NCBI RefSeq assembly: GCF_910592395.1
Contig: NC_088315.1
Span: forward strand, 6,822,501-6,886,500
DNA length: 64,000 bases
Reading direction: 5' to 3'
DNA from: Lineus longissimus
Taxonomy: Eukaryota > Nemertea > Pilidiophora > Heteronemertea > Lineidae
This document shows positions 35,461 to 47,981 of this stretch, piece by piece. Positions within the stretch are counted from its first letter, which is position 1; the number at the start of each line of letters is the position of its first letter. A program made the translations under genes and the position numbers. Below the pieces are notes generated by a model. The model did no database searches and was not told the origin of the DNA. It was given only the letters and a program-made list of their open reading frames with translations.

Positions 35461-36444
35461 TAGTATACATTTATCTTGTGAACAATAATTGTATTCCTGA
35501 ACCTTGTGCCAACCTACCGGTGTATATGTATGGCGCCCTCTCCACAGAAGCCACGTCATCTTCTCCCGCTGGTCCACCCATTAACTGGAAAACATCTTTA
35601 CGAGTGTTTTAGGTTTTATCATGTTCCATCATATTCCGTTCATTCCGTTCTGTTTCGTCAATTGAATGAGGTAGCATTCTAGATTATTCTTTCAATCAAT
35701 GCTTTAAGGCACGAAAGTACCACCTGCCAAAAAGCAAATGTGTTGCCTCAACAAAGTTACCCATTGTGTCACGTCGATTACGTTCTTCCTTCAAGTGCTC
35801 TAAATATTACTTTAACGCCTAAAAGGCCTATCTCAATTGTCTCTGTGTAGCTGACGTAGCCCCTCACAAGCGTCTATGCCCCCCCCCCCCCCCACCCAAC
35901 CACCCTCTTTTGACCCCGAGGGAAGAAAGCCATCGGAGATAGCTCTGAGCTTGCTGAATCAACAGAGAAAAGATAACTCTTCTCCCTAGCTGTGTTTTAT
36001 TTTGAAACTACCCCCTTTTCAGCGCAGCACTCGCCAACCCCCCCCCCCCCCCCCCCCAAAAAACACCTCCCGAAGTCATCAGAATGGCTTTGGTTAATAG
36101 AACGTATTGAAGGAGTCGGCTCCCTAAAGATGGCGTTTGAAGCCTTCAGAAGAGACAATTTCTGCTGGTGTGATATTGTAGTATATACTCTAAAACCTCG
36201 AATACAAGGTCTGATGCTCCGCCCCCATTGAACCCGAACTTTACAAACTGAAGATGATGATCTCACCAAAACTGAATACAACTGTTGGCCTATAATCTAA
36301 AATTTAGTCAAAAACCACCTTACAACACTGGCGAAAATCATTATTAGTGATCAGTCTTTAGTCTGTTGCTACATGAGGAGGCCCATGAGGTGAATAGGCT
36401 CATTGTCCTCCCGGTCAGCTGAATCCCACACCCACGTCGTCCAA

Positions 36445-38345
36445 GATGTGGTACAGATATTTAATTGAGTTACTAATTAACTAGGATAATGAAATGATTG
36501 GCTGACCCTGTTACCCAGATATGATACAGCAGTGGTTCAGTGATTTTCATTGAGTTACTGACTAACTAGGATAATGAAATGATTGGCTGACCCTGTTACC
36601 CAGATATGATACAGCAGTGGTACAGAGATTATCATTGAGTTACTGACTAACTAGGATAAAGAAATGATTGGCTGACCCTGTCACCCAGATGTGGTACAGC
36701 AGTGGTACAGAGATTATCATTGAGTTACTGCCTAACTAGGATAAAGAAATGATTGGCTGACCCTGTCACCCAGATGTGGTACAGCAGTGGTACAGAGATG
36801 ATCATTGAGTTACTGACTAACTAGGATAAAGAAATGATTGGCAGACCCTGTCACCCAGATGTGGTACAGCAGTGGTACAGAGATTTTCATTGAGTTACTG
36901 ACTAACTAGGAGAATGAAATGATTGGCTGACCCTGTTACCCAGATATGACACAGCAGTGGTACAGAGATTTTCATTGAGTTACTGACTAACTAGGATAAT
37001 GAAATGATTGGCTGACCCTGTTACCCAGATATGATACAGCAGTGGTACAGAGATTTTCATTGAGTTACTGGCTAACTAGGATAATGAAATGATTGGCTGA
37101 CCCTGTTACCCAGATATGATACAGCAGTGGTACAGAGATTTTCATTGAGTTACTGGCTAACTAGGATAATGAAATGATTGGCTGACCCTGTTACCCAGAT
37201 ATGATACAGCAGTGGTACAGAGATTTTCATTGAGTTACTGGCTAACTAGAATAATGAAATGATTGGCTGACCCTGTTACCCAGATATGATACAGCAGTGG
37301 TTCAGTGATTTTCATTGAGTTACTGACTAACTAGGATAATGAAATGATTGGCTGACCCTGTTACCCAGATATGATACAGCAGTGGTACAGAGATTATCAT
37401 TGAGTTACTGACTAACTAGGATAAAGAAATGATTGGCTGACCCTGTCACCCAGATGTGGTACAGCAGTGGTACAGAGATTATCATTGAGTTACTGCCTAA
37501 CTAGGATAAAGAAATGATTGGCTGACCCTGTCACCCAGATGTGGTACAGCAGTGGTACAGAGATGATCATTGAGTTACTGACTAACTAGGATAAAGAAAT
37601 GATTGGCAGACCCTGTCACCCAGATGTGGTACAGCAGTGGTACAGAGATTTTCATTGAGTTACTGACTAACTAGGAGAATGAAATGATTGGCTGACCCTG
37701 TTACCCAGATATGACACAGCAGTGGTACAGAGATTTTCATTGAGTTACTGACTAACTAGGATAATGAAATGATTGGCTGACCCTGTTACCCAGATATGAT
37801 ACAGCAGTGGTACAGAGATTTTCATTGAGTTACTGGCTAACTAGGATAATGAAATGATTGGCTGACCCTGTTACCCAGATATGATACAGCAGTGGTACAG
37901 AGATTTTCATTGAGTTACTGGCTAACTAGGATAATGAAATGATTGGCTGACCCTGTTACCCAGATATGATACAGCAGTGGTACAGAGATTTTCATTGAGT
38001 TACTGGCTAACTAGAATAATGAAATGATTGGCTGACCCTGTTACCCAGATATGATACAGCAGTGGTACAGAGATTTTCATAGAGTTACTGGCTAACTAGG
38101 ATAATGAAATGATTGGCTGACCCTGTCACCCAGATGTGGTACAGCAGTGGTACAGAGATTATCATTGAGTTACTGCCTAACTAGGATAAGGAAATGATTG
38201 GCTGACCCTGTCACCCAGATGTGGTACAGCAGTGGTACAGAGATTATCATTGAGTTACTGCCTGACTAGGATAAGGAAATGATTGGCTGACCCTGTTACC
38301 CAGATATGATACATCAGTGGTACAGAGATATTAATTGAGACACTG
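36445..38345. repeat. 85-bp satellite with 765-bp higher-order repeat
   Basis: About 22 head-to-tail units of 85 bp (core GAAATGATTGGCTGACCCTG … CAGCAGTGGTACAGAGATT). Unit starts at 36491, 36576 and 36661 confirm the period. Variant units recur at exactly nine monomers: AGGAGAATG at about 36909 and 37674, CTAGAATAATG at 37246 and 38011, and TTCAGTGATTTTC at 36536 and 37301. This shows a 9-mer higher-order unit of 765 bp, present about twice (36491-37255 and 37256-38020) plus a partial. Stops occur in all frames, so it is not coding. Confidence 0.95.
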
Positions 38346-41250
38346 ATTAACTAGGAGAAAGAAATTATGGACTGACCCTGTAACCAAGATGTGGTACAGC
38401 TATTTTGATTCAGTTACTTATTAACAACGACAAAACAATGATTGGTTGATCCTGCTGGCTAGATGTCAGATAGCTCTGATAATTAAGATACAAATTAACA
38501 AGCCCAAGGAAATCATTTGAACACCCTATTGCTCAGATGTCGTATGATTGGCTGATCCTGTTACCCAGATCTGGTACAGAGATTTTAATAGAGATATTGA
38601 TTAACTAGAAGAAATAATGATTGGTTGTCCCTGTTGCCCATCAGATCTGGTACAGCAGTGGTACAGAGATATTAATTGAGACACTGATTAACTAGGAGAA
38701 AGAAATGATTGACTGACCCTGTAACCAAGATGTGGTACAGCTATTTTGATTCAGTTACTTATTAACAACGACAAAACAGTGAATGGTTGATCCTGCTGGC
38801 TCGCCGTCAGATAGCTCTGATAATTAAGATACAAATAAACAGGCGCAAGGAAATCATTTGCACACCCTACTGCTCAGATGTCGTATGATTGGCTGATCCT
38901 GTTACTAAGATCTGGTACAGCAGTGGTACAGAGATTTTAATAGAGTTACTAATTAACTAGAAGAAATAATGATTGGTTGTCCCTGTTACCCATCAGATGT
39001 GGTACACAAAGACAATATACACATTAACAAGGGCCAAGAAATGATTTGCACACCCTATTGCTCAGATGTCGTATGATTGGCTGATCCTGTTACCCAGATG
39101 TGGTACAGCAGTGGTACAGAGATTTTAATAGAGTCATTAATTAACTAGAAGAAAAATTGATTTGCACACCCTATTGCTCAGATGTCGTATGATTGGCTGA
39201 TCCTGTTACCCAGATCTGGTACAGCAGTGGTACATAGATTTTAATAGAGATATAAATTAACTAGAAGAAATATTGATTGGTTGTGCCTGTTACCCATCAG
39301 ATGTGGTACAGCAGTGGTACACAAAGACAAGATACACATTTACAAGGGCCAAGAAATTATTTGCACATCCTATTACTCAGATGTCGTATGATTGGCTGAT
39401 CCTGTTACCCAGATGTGGTACAGAGATTTTAATAGAGTTATTGATTAACTAGAAGAAATAATGATTGGTTGTCCTTGTTACCCATTTACAAGGGCCAAGA
39501 AATGATTTGCACACATGTCGTATGATTGGCAGATCCTGTTACCCAGGTCTGGTACAGCAGTGGTACAGATATTTTAATAGAGTTCTTAATTAACTAGAAG
39601 AAATATTGATTGGTTGTGCCTGTTACCGATCAGATGTGGTACAGCAGTGGTACACAAAGACAAGATACACATTCACAAGGGCCAAGAAATGATTTGCTCA
39701 GATGTCGTATGATTGGCTGATCCTGTTACCGCAGTGGTACAGAGATTTTAATTGAGTTACTAATTAACTAGAAGAAAGAAATGATTGGATGTCCCTGTTA
39801 CCCAGATGTGGTACAGCAGTGGTACACAAAGACAAGATACACATTTAGAAGGGCAAAGAAATGAGTTGCACACCCTATTGCCAAGATGTCGTATGATTGG
39901 CTGATCCTGTCACCCAGATCTGGTACAGCGATTTTAATAGAGTTACTAATTAACTAGAAGAAAGAAATGATTGGCTGTTCCTGTTGCCCATCAGATGTGG
40001 TTCAGCAGTGGTACACAAAGACAAGATACACACTAACAAGGGGCAAGAAAACAAGGGGCAAGAAATGATTTGCTCATCCTATTGCCCAGATGTCGTAGAG
40101 TAGTGGTGTACATAGATTTTAATCGAGATGCTAATGAAGTGGGACAAAGAAGTTATTGTCTCATCCTGCTGTCAGACAGCAGCATAGCAGTATGGTGATT
40201 TGTATTCGAGTTAATCAACTAACAACACATAAATGATTGGCTGATTCAGCTGGCTAGAGGGTAGCGACCTTATTGGCTAACCCACATGCTGCGCCGATAA
40301 AGGACAGCAGTGGTACAGAGATTTTAATCAAGTTACTAATTAACTAGAAGAAAGAAATGATTGGCTGTTCCTGTTACCCAGATGTGGTACAGCAGTGATA
40401 CACAAAGACAAAACAATCATTAGCTGATCCTTTTGGCTATAGACGACAGATAGCTCTGATTTAGGTATTGTAATTAAGATACAAGTTAATGATATGCTCA
40501 CCCTATTGCCCAGATGTCGTAGAGCAATACATACATTTTAATCGAGTTGCTAATGAAGTGGGACAAATAAGTTATTGTCTCATCCTGCTGTCAGACAGCA
40601 TTATGGTGATATAAATCGAGTTAATCAACAAAGGACAAAGAAATGATTGGCTGGTCCAGCTGGCGAGAGATCAGAGAGCACTGGTTTCAGGATGTACTTT
40701 TTAACGAGGCCTTATTGGCTGACCCCCATGCTGCCCCGATAAAGGACAGCAGTGGTACAGAGATTTTAATCAAGTTATTAATTAACTCGAAGAAATGATT
40801 GGCTGTCCCTGTTACAGCAGTGGTGCACAAAGACAAAACAATCATTAGCTGATCCTGCTGACTATAGAGGTCAGATAGCTATGATTTAGGCATGGTAATT
40901 AAGATACAAATTAATGATTTGCTCAGATGTCGTAGAGCAGTGGTATACATAGATTTTAATCGAGTTGCTAATGAAGTGGGACAAAGAAGTTATTGTCACA
41001 AATAAATGATTGGCTGATCCAGCTGGCTGGAGGGCAGCGACCTTGTTGGCTCACCACATGCTGCGCCAATAAAGGACAGCAGAGGTACAGAGATTTTAAT
41101 CGAGTTACTAATTAACTATAAGAAGGAACTGATTGGTTGTCCCTGTTATAGCAGTGGTACAGATAATATTTTAATTGAGTTACTTATTAACTAGAGGAGA
41201 AAGAAATGATTCACTGACTGATTAACTAGGAGAAAGAAATGACTATCACC
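38346..41250. repeat. Diverged, rearranged continuation of the 85-bp satellite
   Basis: Satellite words (GATTGGCTGATCCTGTTACCC, CAGCAGTGGTACAGAGATTT, TTAACTAGAAGAAA) continue but units vary in length. They combine with new words (ACACAAAGACAAGATACACA, CACACCCTATTGCTCAGATG, GTTATTGTCTCATCCTGCTG) into composite repeats of about 230-350 bp. It looks like the older flank of the array. Confidence 0.85.
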
Positions 41251-41576
41251 CAAATGTGGTACAGCAGTTCCTCCCTTGACCCCCATAGCTTTGTCTCCAT
41301 TGATGCACCGTATGGCCATGTGTCCCTCAGTGGGAAGTTGCGGAGCATATGCTCGGGTGTCTGAGTTGCTGTGGCACCTTCCGGCCATGTTGATCCTCTT
41401 CAGGTCGGCTTTAAGTCTGCAGTGGCCTGACGTAAGACGAAATATGGTAGTCGCCTCTTTTCTGTCTACATCTAGGAGAAGTTGCATCTATGGTCCCCTC
41501 TTCTCTCTTGCCAGGTGTTTTTGTAAACCTGGCTTTTCAATAAACGTAAACAGTACATTTTACTCCATAAGTCACA

Positions 41577-42110
41577 GTGACTTGTGGCATTATCTATTGG
41601 CCTTAAGGGTTGACCATAGGCACCACCATTTCGGCTAGAACTTGAAGCAATCGGTTCTTCTTCAAAATGGTGTGAATGGCGATTTCAAGGGTATGATTCT
41701 GTTTTCTGTAAAACAAAGAACTGACTTTTATCCTTGATTTTGGCATTCACTTCGTTTTGATAGAGTAACTAATTGATTTTATCGAATTTCAAGTTCTAGC
41801 CAAAATTGTGGATCCTATGTTCAACTCTTATTTTGAAACAAAAAAACAAAAATGATCACCGGAAAATTTTTAAAAAAGATCTCGGTTTATTTTGACTTTC
41901 TTTGATTGCAAACCGCGTACGGGGTTCGAACTCACGACTTTGAGGAAAAGAAGGCTCGCAATCGTCGGCTCTAACCACTAGGCCACGACGCCCTCCGCCA
42001 GGTTGGGGCATGTCTTTCTGACTGATTCTTGGACAATTACAATACACGTACGTCATCAATCCTTGCATGGGCCTAGTGAAAGAAATGATTACGTGTGCCA
42101 TTCATGTCTG
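41577..42110 (-). mobile_element. Composite palindromic element plus tRNA-derived SINE, copy A (oldest)
   Basis: A degenerate palindrome (about 41577-41875) with words such as CCATTTCGGCTAGAA is followed by a tRNA-like head read on the minus strand (about 41997-41914). The head has A box TGGCCTAGTGG (41985-41975) and B box GTTCGAACCCC (41931-41921). A tail to about 42085 holds CTTGGACAATTAC and GTACGTCATCAA, shared with the other copies. Confidence 0.75.
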
Positions 42111-42319
42111 CATGCTTGGGTTGAGCGATGGTTATATCTCATGTCCAGGTTGTCCCTTAAAGTTAATATCAGTTAACCATTATACAGAAGACTCTTGACT
42201 GGAATGGTCAAGATTGACTCCACTAGTCTGAAAGTCCATACTTAACAGAGCGGTGTTAAAATATGACTTGTTTCATAATTATGGTCCTTCATCAACAGTG
42301 ATGACTCAGTGGGGCCTAG

Positions 42320-42480
42320 GGATCACCATTTCGGCTAGAATTTGAAGCAATCAGAACTTCTTCATAATGATGTGAATGGCGATTTTTGGTCAAATCAAGT
42401 AAAGATAAACTGACATTATCTTTTTAAAATATTTTTTTCGCCGATCAACATATTGTTTCAAAATAAGGGTTGACCATAGG
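42320..42480. mobile_element. Partial copy of the palindromic element (one arm)
   Basis: Repeats CACCATTTCGGCTAGAATTTGAAG, TGATGTGAATGGCGATTTT and AAAGATAAACTGACATTATC, ending in GTTTCAAAATAAGGGTTGACC. Only one arm is present, directly before copy C. Confidence 0.7.
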
Positions 42481-43075
42481 TCTCACCATTTCGGCTAGAA
42501 TTTGAAGTCCTGCAAAATGATGTGAATGGTGATTTTTACTCAAATCAAGTAAAGATAAACTGACATTATCTTTTTTTAATATTTTTTTCGCCGATCAACA
42601 TATTGTTTCAAAATAAGGGTTGACCATAGGTATCACCATTTCGGCTGGAATTTGAAGTCCTGAAGCAATGCGAACTTCTTCAAAATGATGTGAATGGCAG
42701 TTTCATCCACTTCGTTTTGAATGAGTTTTACTAATTGCTTTAGAATTTCAAGTTTCAGTCAAAATAGTGGAGCCTATGTTCAAGTCTTATTTTGAAACAA
42801 TATGTTGATTGGAGAAAAAAATAATAAAAAAAGATAATGTCAGTTTATCTTTACTTGATTTCAGTAAAAACCGCCTGCCTTGATTGGAAACCGCGTATGG
42901 GGTTCGAACTCGCGACATTGAGCTAAAAAACGCTCGCAATCGTCCGCCCTAACCACCAGGCCACTACGCGCTACGAAAAATAGGGGCATTTCTTTCTGAC
43001 CAATTCTTGGACAATAACCATAGACGTACGTCATCAAGCTTTGTGAAAGAAGTGATTACGTGCGCCATTCATGTC
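42470..43075 (-). mobile_element. Composite palindromic element plus tRNA-derived SINE, copy C
   Basis: Bases about 42531-42873 fold as one long imperfect palindrome. The left arm runs from TTTTTACTCAAATCAAG to TTTCAAAATAAGGGTTGACC and the right arm is its reverse complement, with a central part that is itself inverted. The tRNA-like head follows on the minus strand: A box TGGCCTGGTGG (42963-42953) and B box GTTCGAACCCC (42909-42899). A SINE tail runs to about 43075. Confidence 0.8.
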
Positions 43076-43530
43076 GGCTGGGTGACTGAATGCTTGGGTT
43101 GAGCGATGGTTATATTACTCGCACAAACATTATAATAGTTTCGATATACTGTGAGATAGGAGCGACCCGCTATCGACGACTTCATTTAAATGGCCATATC
43201 ATGATAACGACCTAGCTTGCCACAGTAATTGCTGAAATCTGATAACGATATTCGGTTTCAGGGAGGACTATTGTTACACCCCGTTCTAGAACATTGTTTT
43301 ATATTTGCAGTTGAAGGTGTTTTCCATTATCCTTTTTTAAAGGAAGGCAATTTTGAAACACTAGGATTTCTCATGTCCAATGTGCCAAAGAAATCAAGGT
43401 CTACCTGCAGCAAGAAGATACTAAGTTCCTAGCATATTTGAATAGACCATTTTAGCAATAATAAATGTCTAAAGTTTCTTCATGTTACGATTTCCAGGTG
43501 ACGTCTTCGCTTGGTCTCGGCAGATGCAGA

Positions 43531-43728
43531 TGGACACTCGACCAGTTTCGGGCAAGAGGAACAATTTGTGAAACTAATACGTGACATTACTCGATCTTGA
43601 ACAGCGAACGATAAACAGATAGGAGGCAGATGAACACTCGACCAGTTTCGGGCAAGAGGAACAATTCGTGAAAGTAATACGTGTGATACTCGATCGTGAA
43701 CAGCGAACGGTGAACAGATAGGACACAC
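43531..43728. repeat. Two-copy tandem repeat of about 100 bp
   Basis: ACACTCGACCAGTTTCGGGC recurs at 43534 and 43634, followed in both by AAGAGGAACAATT, AGTAATACGTG- or CTAATACGTG-type words and GAACAGCGAACG. No coding signal. Confidence 0.8.
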
Positions 43729-43764
43729 TTGTCTCGTATGCTAAATCATCAACAGTGAGGCTTT

Positions 43765-44358
43765 AAGGGATCACCATTTCGGTTAGAATTTGAAGTCCTG
43801 CAAAATGATGTGAATGGTGGTTTTTACTCAAATCAAGAGTAAAGATAAACTGACATTATCTTTTTTTAATATTTTTTTCGCCGATCAACATATTGTTTCA
43901 AAATAAGGGTTAACCATAGGTATCACCATTTCGGCTGGAATTTGAAGTCCTGAAGCAATGCGAACTTCTTCAAAATGATGTGAATGGCAGTTTCATCCAC
44001 TTCGTTTTGAATGAGTTTTATTGATTGCTTTAGAATTTCAAGTTTCAGTCAAAATAGTGGAGCCGATGTTCAAGTTTTATTTTGAAACAATATGTTGATT
44101 GGAGAAAAAAATATTAAAAGAAGATAATGTCCGTTTATCTTTACTTGATTTGAGTAAAAACCGCCTGCCTTGATTGGAAACCGCGTATGGGGTTCGAACT
44201 CGCGACATTGAGCTAAAAAACGCTCGCAATCGTCCGCCCTAACCACCAGGCCACTACGCGCTACGAAAAATAGGGGCATTTCTTTCTGACCAATTCTTGG
44301 ACAATTACCATAGACGTACGTCATCAAGCCTTGTGAAAGAAGTGATTACGTGCGCCAT
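43765..44358 (-). mobile_element. Composite palindromic element plus tRNA-derived SINE, copy D
   Basis: Nearly identical to copy C over about 550 bp, so one of the two is a recent duplicate. Palindrome about 43819-44164, A box at 44253-44243, B box at 44199-44189. Small indels separate the copies (for example an extra AG in the left arm). Confidence 0.8.
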
Positions 44359-44589
44359 AATAGTTCTCATTGTATATCAAAAGCCTTTGAACTGTTTGTT
44401 CCTGTGCCAAAAATAAAAGTTGATGCTTGAAATGTGATCGTAATATATGTTGGTGTTAGAACCGAACAGAAAAGTATAGCATGCGAGGCCCAAAGGAAAC
44501 TTGTGGTCCGTCCGCGTGTGGAAATCATTCACGCTTTTTCAACCCTTAATGGCAGTTGTCCCCCCCCTTCCGGTAATAGGAACAACTTG

Positions 44590-46870
44590 TGTCATCCATG
44601 CCCCATTATAACCTGCCACGGGTTGAACTTGTGTAGGAGTCCAAAGATGTATGAGTGGCTCAGAACAATAGTGTCATGTTTTTTTTGTTTTGAGGAAATT
44701 GACTTTGAAATAAATTGTAAAACTTTTTATATTGGACTAGAATGTTCTGAGCCCCTGATATATCCTTTGGCACAGTTGATTTTGGTTGTTAACATTCATC
44801 CATGTTCAATCAAAACTATTGCAGGTTGATGGGTACATGTTGACATCCATGCCAGGCTTTGTTGAACTTGTCCAGGACTCGAGAGACATATGAGTGGCTC
44901 AGAACAATAGTCTAATATTGGACTAGAAATGTTCTGAGCTACTGATATATCCTTTGGCACAGTGGCTTCGATTGAACATTGATGAATGTTATGAACAAAG
45001 ACTATTGTAGGAATATCCTGGGTCATCCATGCCCTGTTCAACTTGTGGTTCAGAACAATAGTCTGATGTTTCTTTTAATTGATTGACATTGGACTAGAAT
45101 ATTCTGAGCCACTGATATATCCTTTGGCACAGTTGCTTCGATTGAACATGGATGAATGTTAAGAACAAAGACTATTGCAGGAATATCCTGGGTCATTCAT
45201 ACCGCTCTGTTCAACTTGTGGTTCAGAACAATGTTTCTTTTGACTTTTAATTGATTGACATTGGACTTGAGAGGAATATCCTGGGTCATTCATGCCAGGC
45301 TCTGTTCAACTTGTCCACTTGTGGTTGAGAACAATGTTTTTGTTGACTTTTAATTAATTGATCGACAATGGACTTGGAATATTCCTGGGTTATTTATGCC
45401 AGGCTTTGTCCAACTTGTCCACTTGTGGTTGAGAACAATGTTTTTGTTGACTTTTAATTAATTGATCGACATTGGACTTGGGTCATTCATGCCAGGCTCT
45501 GTTCAACTTGTCCACTTGTGGTTGAGAACAATGTTTCTTTTGACTTTTAATTGATTGAACTTGTCCACTTGTGGTTGAGAACAATGTTTCTTTTGACTTT
45601 TAATTGATTGATATTGGAATATTCCTGGGTCATTCATGCCAGGCTCTGTTCAACTTGTGGTTGAGAACAATGTTTCTTTTGACTTTTAATTGATTGACAT
45701 TGGAATATCCTGGGTCATTCATGCCAGGCTCTGTTCAACTTGTGGTTGAGAACAAAGTTTCTTTTGACTTTTAATTGATTGACATTGGAATATTCCTGGT
45801 TCATTCATGCCAGGCTCTGTTCAACTCATCCACTTGTGGTTGAGAACAATGTTTGTTTAATTGATATTGGACTTGAAGAATATCTTGGGTCATCCATGCC
45901 AGGCTCTGTTCAACTCATCCACTTGTGGTTGAGAACAATGTTTCTGTTGACTTTTAATTGATTGCCATTGGAATATTCCTGGTTCATTCATGCCAGGCTC
46001 TGTTCAACTCATCCACTTGTGGTTGAGAACAATGTTTGTTTAATTGATATTGGACTTGAAGAATATCTTGGGTCATCCATGCCAGGCTCTGTTCAACTCA
46101 TCCACTTGTGGTTGAGAACAATGTTTCTGTTGACTTTTAATTGATTGCCATTGGAATATTCCTGGTTCATTCATGCCAGGCTCTGTTCAACTCATCCACT
46201 TGTGGTTGAGAACAATGTTTGTTTAATTGATATTGGACTTGAAGAATATCTTGGGTCATTCATGCCAGGCTCTGTTCAACTTGTCCACTTGTGGTTGAGA
46301 ACAATGTTTCTGTTGACTTTTAATTGATTGCCATTGGAATATTCCTGGGTCATTCATGCCAGGCTCTGTTCATCTCATCCACTTGTGATTGAGAACAATG
46401 TTTGTTTAATTGATATTGGACTTGAGAGGAATATCCTGGGTCATTCATACCGCTCTGTTCAACTTGTGGTTGAGAACAATGTTTCTTTTGACTATTAATT
46501 TATTGACATTGGACTTGAGGAATATCCTGGGTCATTCATACCGCTCTGTTCAACTTGTGGTTCAGAACAATGTTTCTTTTGACTTTTAATTGAGATTGGA
46601 CTTGAGAGGAATATCCTGGGTCATTCATGCCAGGCTCTGTTCAACTTGTCCACTTGAGAACAATGTTTCTTTAATTGATATTGGGCTTGAAGAATATCCT
46701 GGGTCGTTCATGCCAGGCTCTGTTGAACTTGTGGTTCAGAACAATGGTGTAACGTTTCTTTTAATTGACATTGGACTTGAGGAATATCCTGTCCAACAGA
46801 AATATGAGTTGTTTAGAAGAATAGGCGACAGGTAATTAGAACATCCATGCCAGGCTCTGTTGAACAATGT
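44590..46870. repeat. Second satellite: 85-93 bp monomers with a 183-bp dimer
   Basis: The core words are GGTCATTCATGCCAGGCTCTG, TTCAACTTGTGGTTGAGAACAA and TTTGACTTTTAATTGATTG. GGCTCTGTT at 45642 and 45727 shows an 85-bp monomer; monomers with an extra CATCCACT-type insert are longer. Between 45779 and 46327 a two-monomer unit of 183 bp repeats three times almost exactly. Copies before 45200 are more diverged. There is no similarity to the 36-41 kb satellite that I can see. Confidence 0.9.
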
Positions 46871-47151
46871 AATTATTGTTGTAATGAATTAATAAAGTGA
46901 TTTGAATAGAAAGAGAGAGTCTTTTTAAGTATATTGTATGGTTGTCTCCTGTGGACAGGATATGTGTTGGACCACGATCATCGGAGGATATCATGGGTTG
47001 TATCCTGTGGACGGGTCCATCATGGAGGAAGTGAAAGGGATACGAGGAGAAATTTTTTGGTGGATTTGCAGAGAATATAAGTGTTGGCACCTGCCAAAAA
47101 AAATTTTTGCGTGGATTCGCTCCGTAACTTTTGCAAGTATTTCGAAGTAAC

Positions 47152-47462
47152 GAGGGGGTGGTTAGAGGGTTTGGTAGAGGAAGAGAGGAATGGGGAGGGG
47201 GTTAGAGGGTTTGGTAGAGGAAGAGAGGAATGGGGAGGGGGTTAGAGGGTTGGGTAGAGGAAGAGAGGAATGGGGAGGGGGTTAGAGGGGTGGGTAGAGG
47301 AAGAGGGTGATGGGGAGGGGGTTAGAGGGTTTGGTAGAGGGAGAGAGGAATGGGGAGGGGGTTAGAGGAAGAGGGTGATGGGAGGGGGTTAGAGGGTTGG
47401 GTAGAGGAAGAGAGGAATGGGGAGGGGTGGGTAGAGGAAGAGGGTGATGGGGAAGGGGAAAG
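47152..47462 (+). repeat. G/A-rich 40-bp minisatellite
   Basis: Unit GGGGGTTAGAGGGTTTGGTAG plus AGGAAGAGAGGAATGGGGA, seven to eight times with a 40-bp period (for example starts at 47161 and 47201). One strand is almost pyrimidine-free, with many G runs. Confidence 0.9.
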
Positions 47463-47800
47463 AAATGAAGACTATTTTAATTCATGATGTTTAATGGAAA
47501 TCATACAGAAATTGGAAATTGGAAATCGGGCTGCAAATCATACGACATCTGTCGCGAGGGTGAGGACGTCACCCTAGGGGGTTGGTTGGACCTGAAACGA
47601 CACAAAGAAAAACAGACTAAGTTCAGGCAAAGTAAAACCGAGCAGCGAATGAACCAAAAAAACTATTATAAGTATGTTGAAACTCGCTAATGTTTAAAGC
47701 CAATTCAAAAAATCTCTTGTATGACCTATCCATATCGAGTTTGCGTATAATGTAGGAAATTTGTGACGCTAAACAATTAGAGAGGTTCAGATTTTGATCC

Positions 47801-47873
47801 GAGAGCGAGAACGAGAGCGAGAACGAGAGCGAGAACGAGAACGAGAACGAGAGCGAGAACGAGAGCGAGAACG
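47801..47873 (+). repeat. GAGCGA/GAACGA hexamer tract
   Basis: About twelve alternating GAGCGA and GAACGA hexamers, nearly all purine on the + strand. The minus-strand frame reads Ser-Leu/Ser-Phe repeats, which I take as a by-product. Confidence 0.9.
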
Positions 47874-47952
47874 ACAGAAATCTAGGAAAGGGCACATTCT
47901 TCCATGACCAGTGCACATCTTGGCTCTTATGAACGGATATCCAACATTCGAT

Positions 47953-47981
47953 GATTCAATTCAATTCAATTCATTTCAATG
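47953..47981. repeat. CAATT pentamer tract
   Basis: CAATTCAATTCAATTCA and related pentamers. Confidence 0.7.

Noticed and set aside
36445-41250. CRISPR array
   Set aside because: The units are contiguous 85-bp monomers with no unique spacers, in animal DNA; it is a satellite.
41914-41997. A tRNA gene
   Set aside because: A and B boxes are present, but the cloverleaf is degenerate, the same head recurs with a fixed SINE tail in three places, and it adjoins a repeat. It is a SINE head.
45779-46327. Three identical-length 60-codon frames in tandem
   Set aside because: They are a by-product of the 183-bp satellite unit and begin at TTG codons. No sign of translation.
47623-47916. Minus-strand protein with Ser-Leu/Ser-Phe repeats
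   Set aside because: The repeats are the translation of a hexamer microsatellite, and no flanking coding evidence exists.
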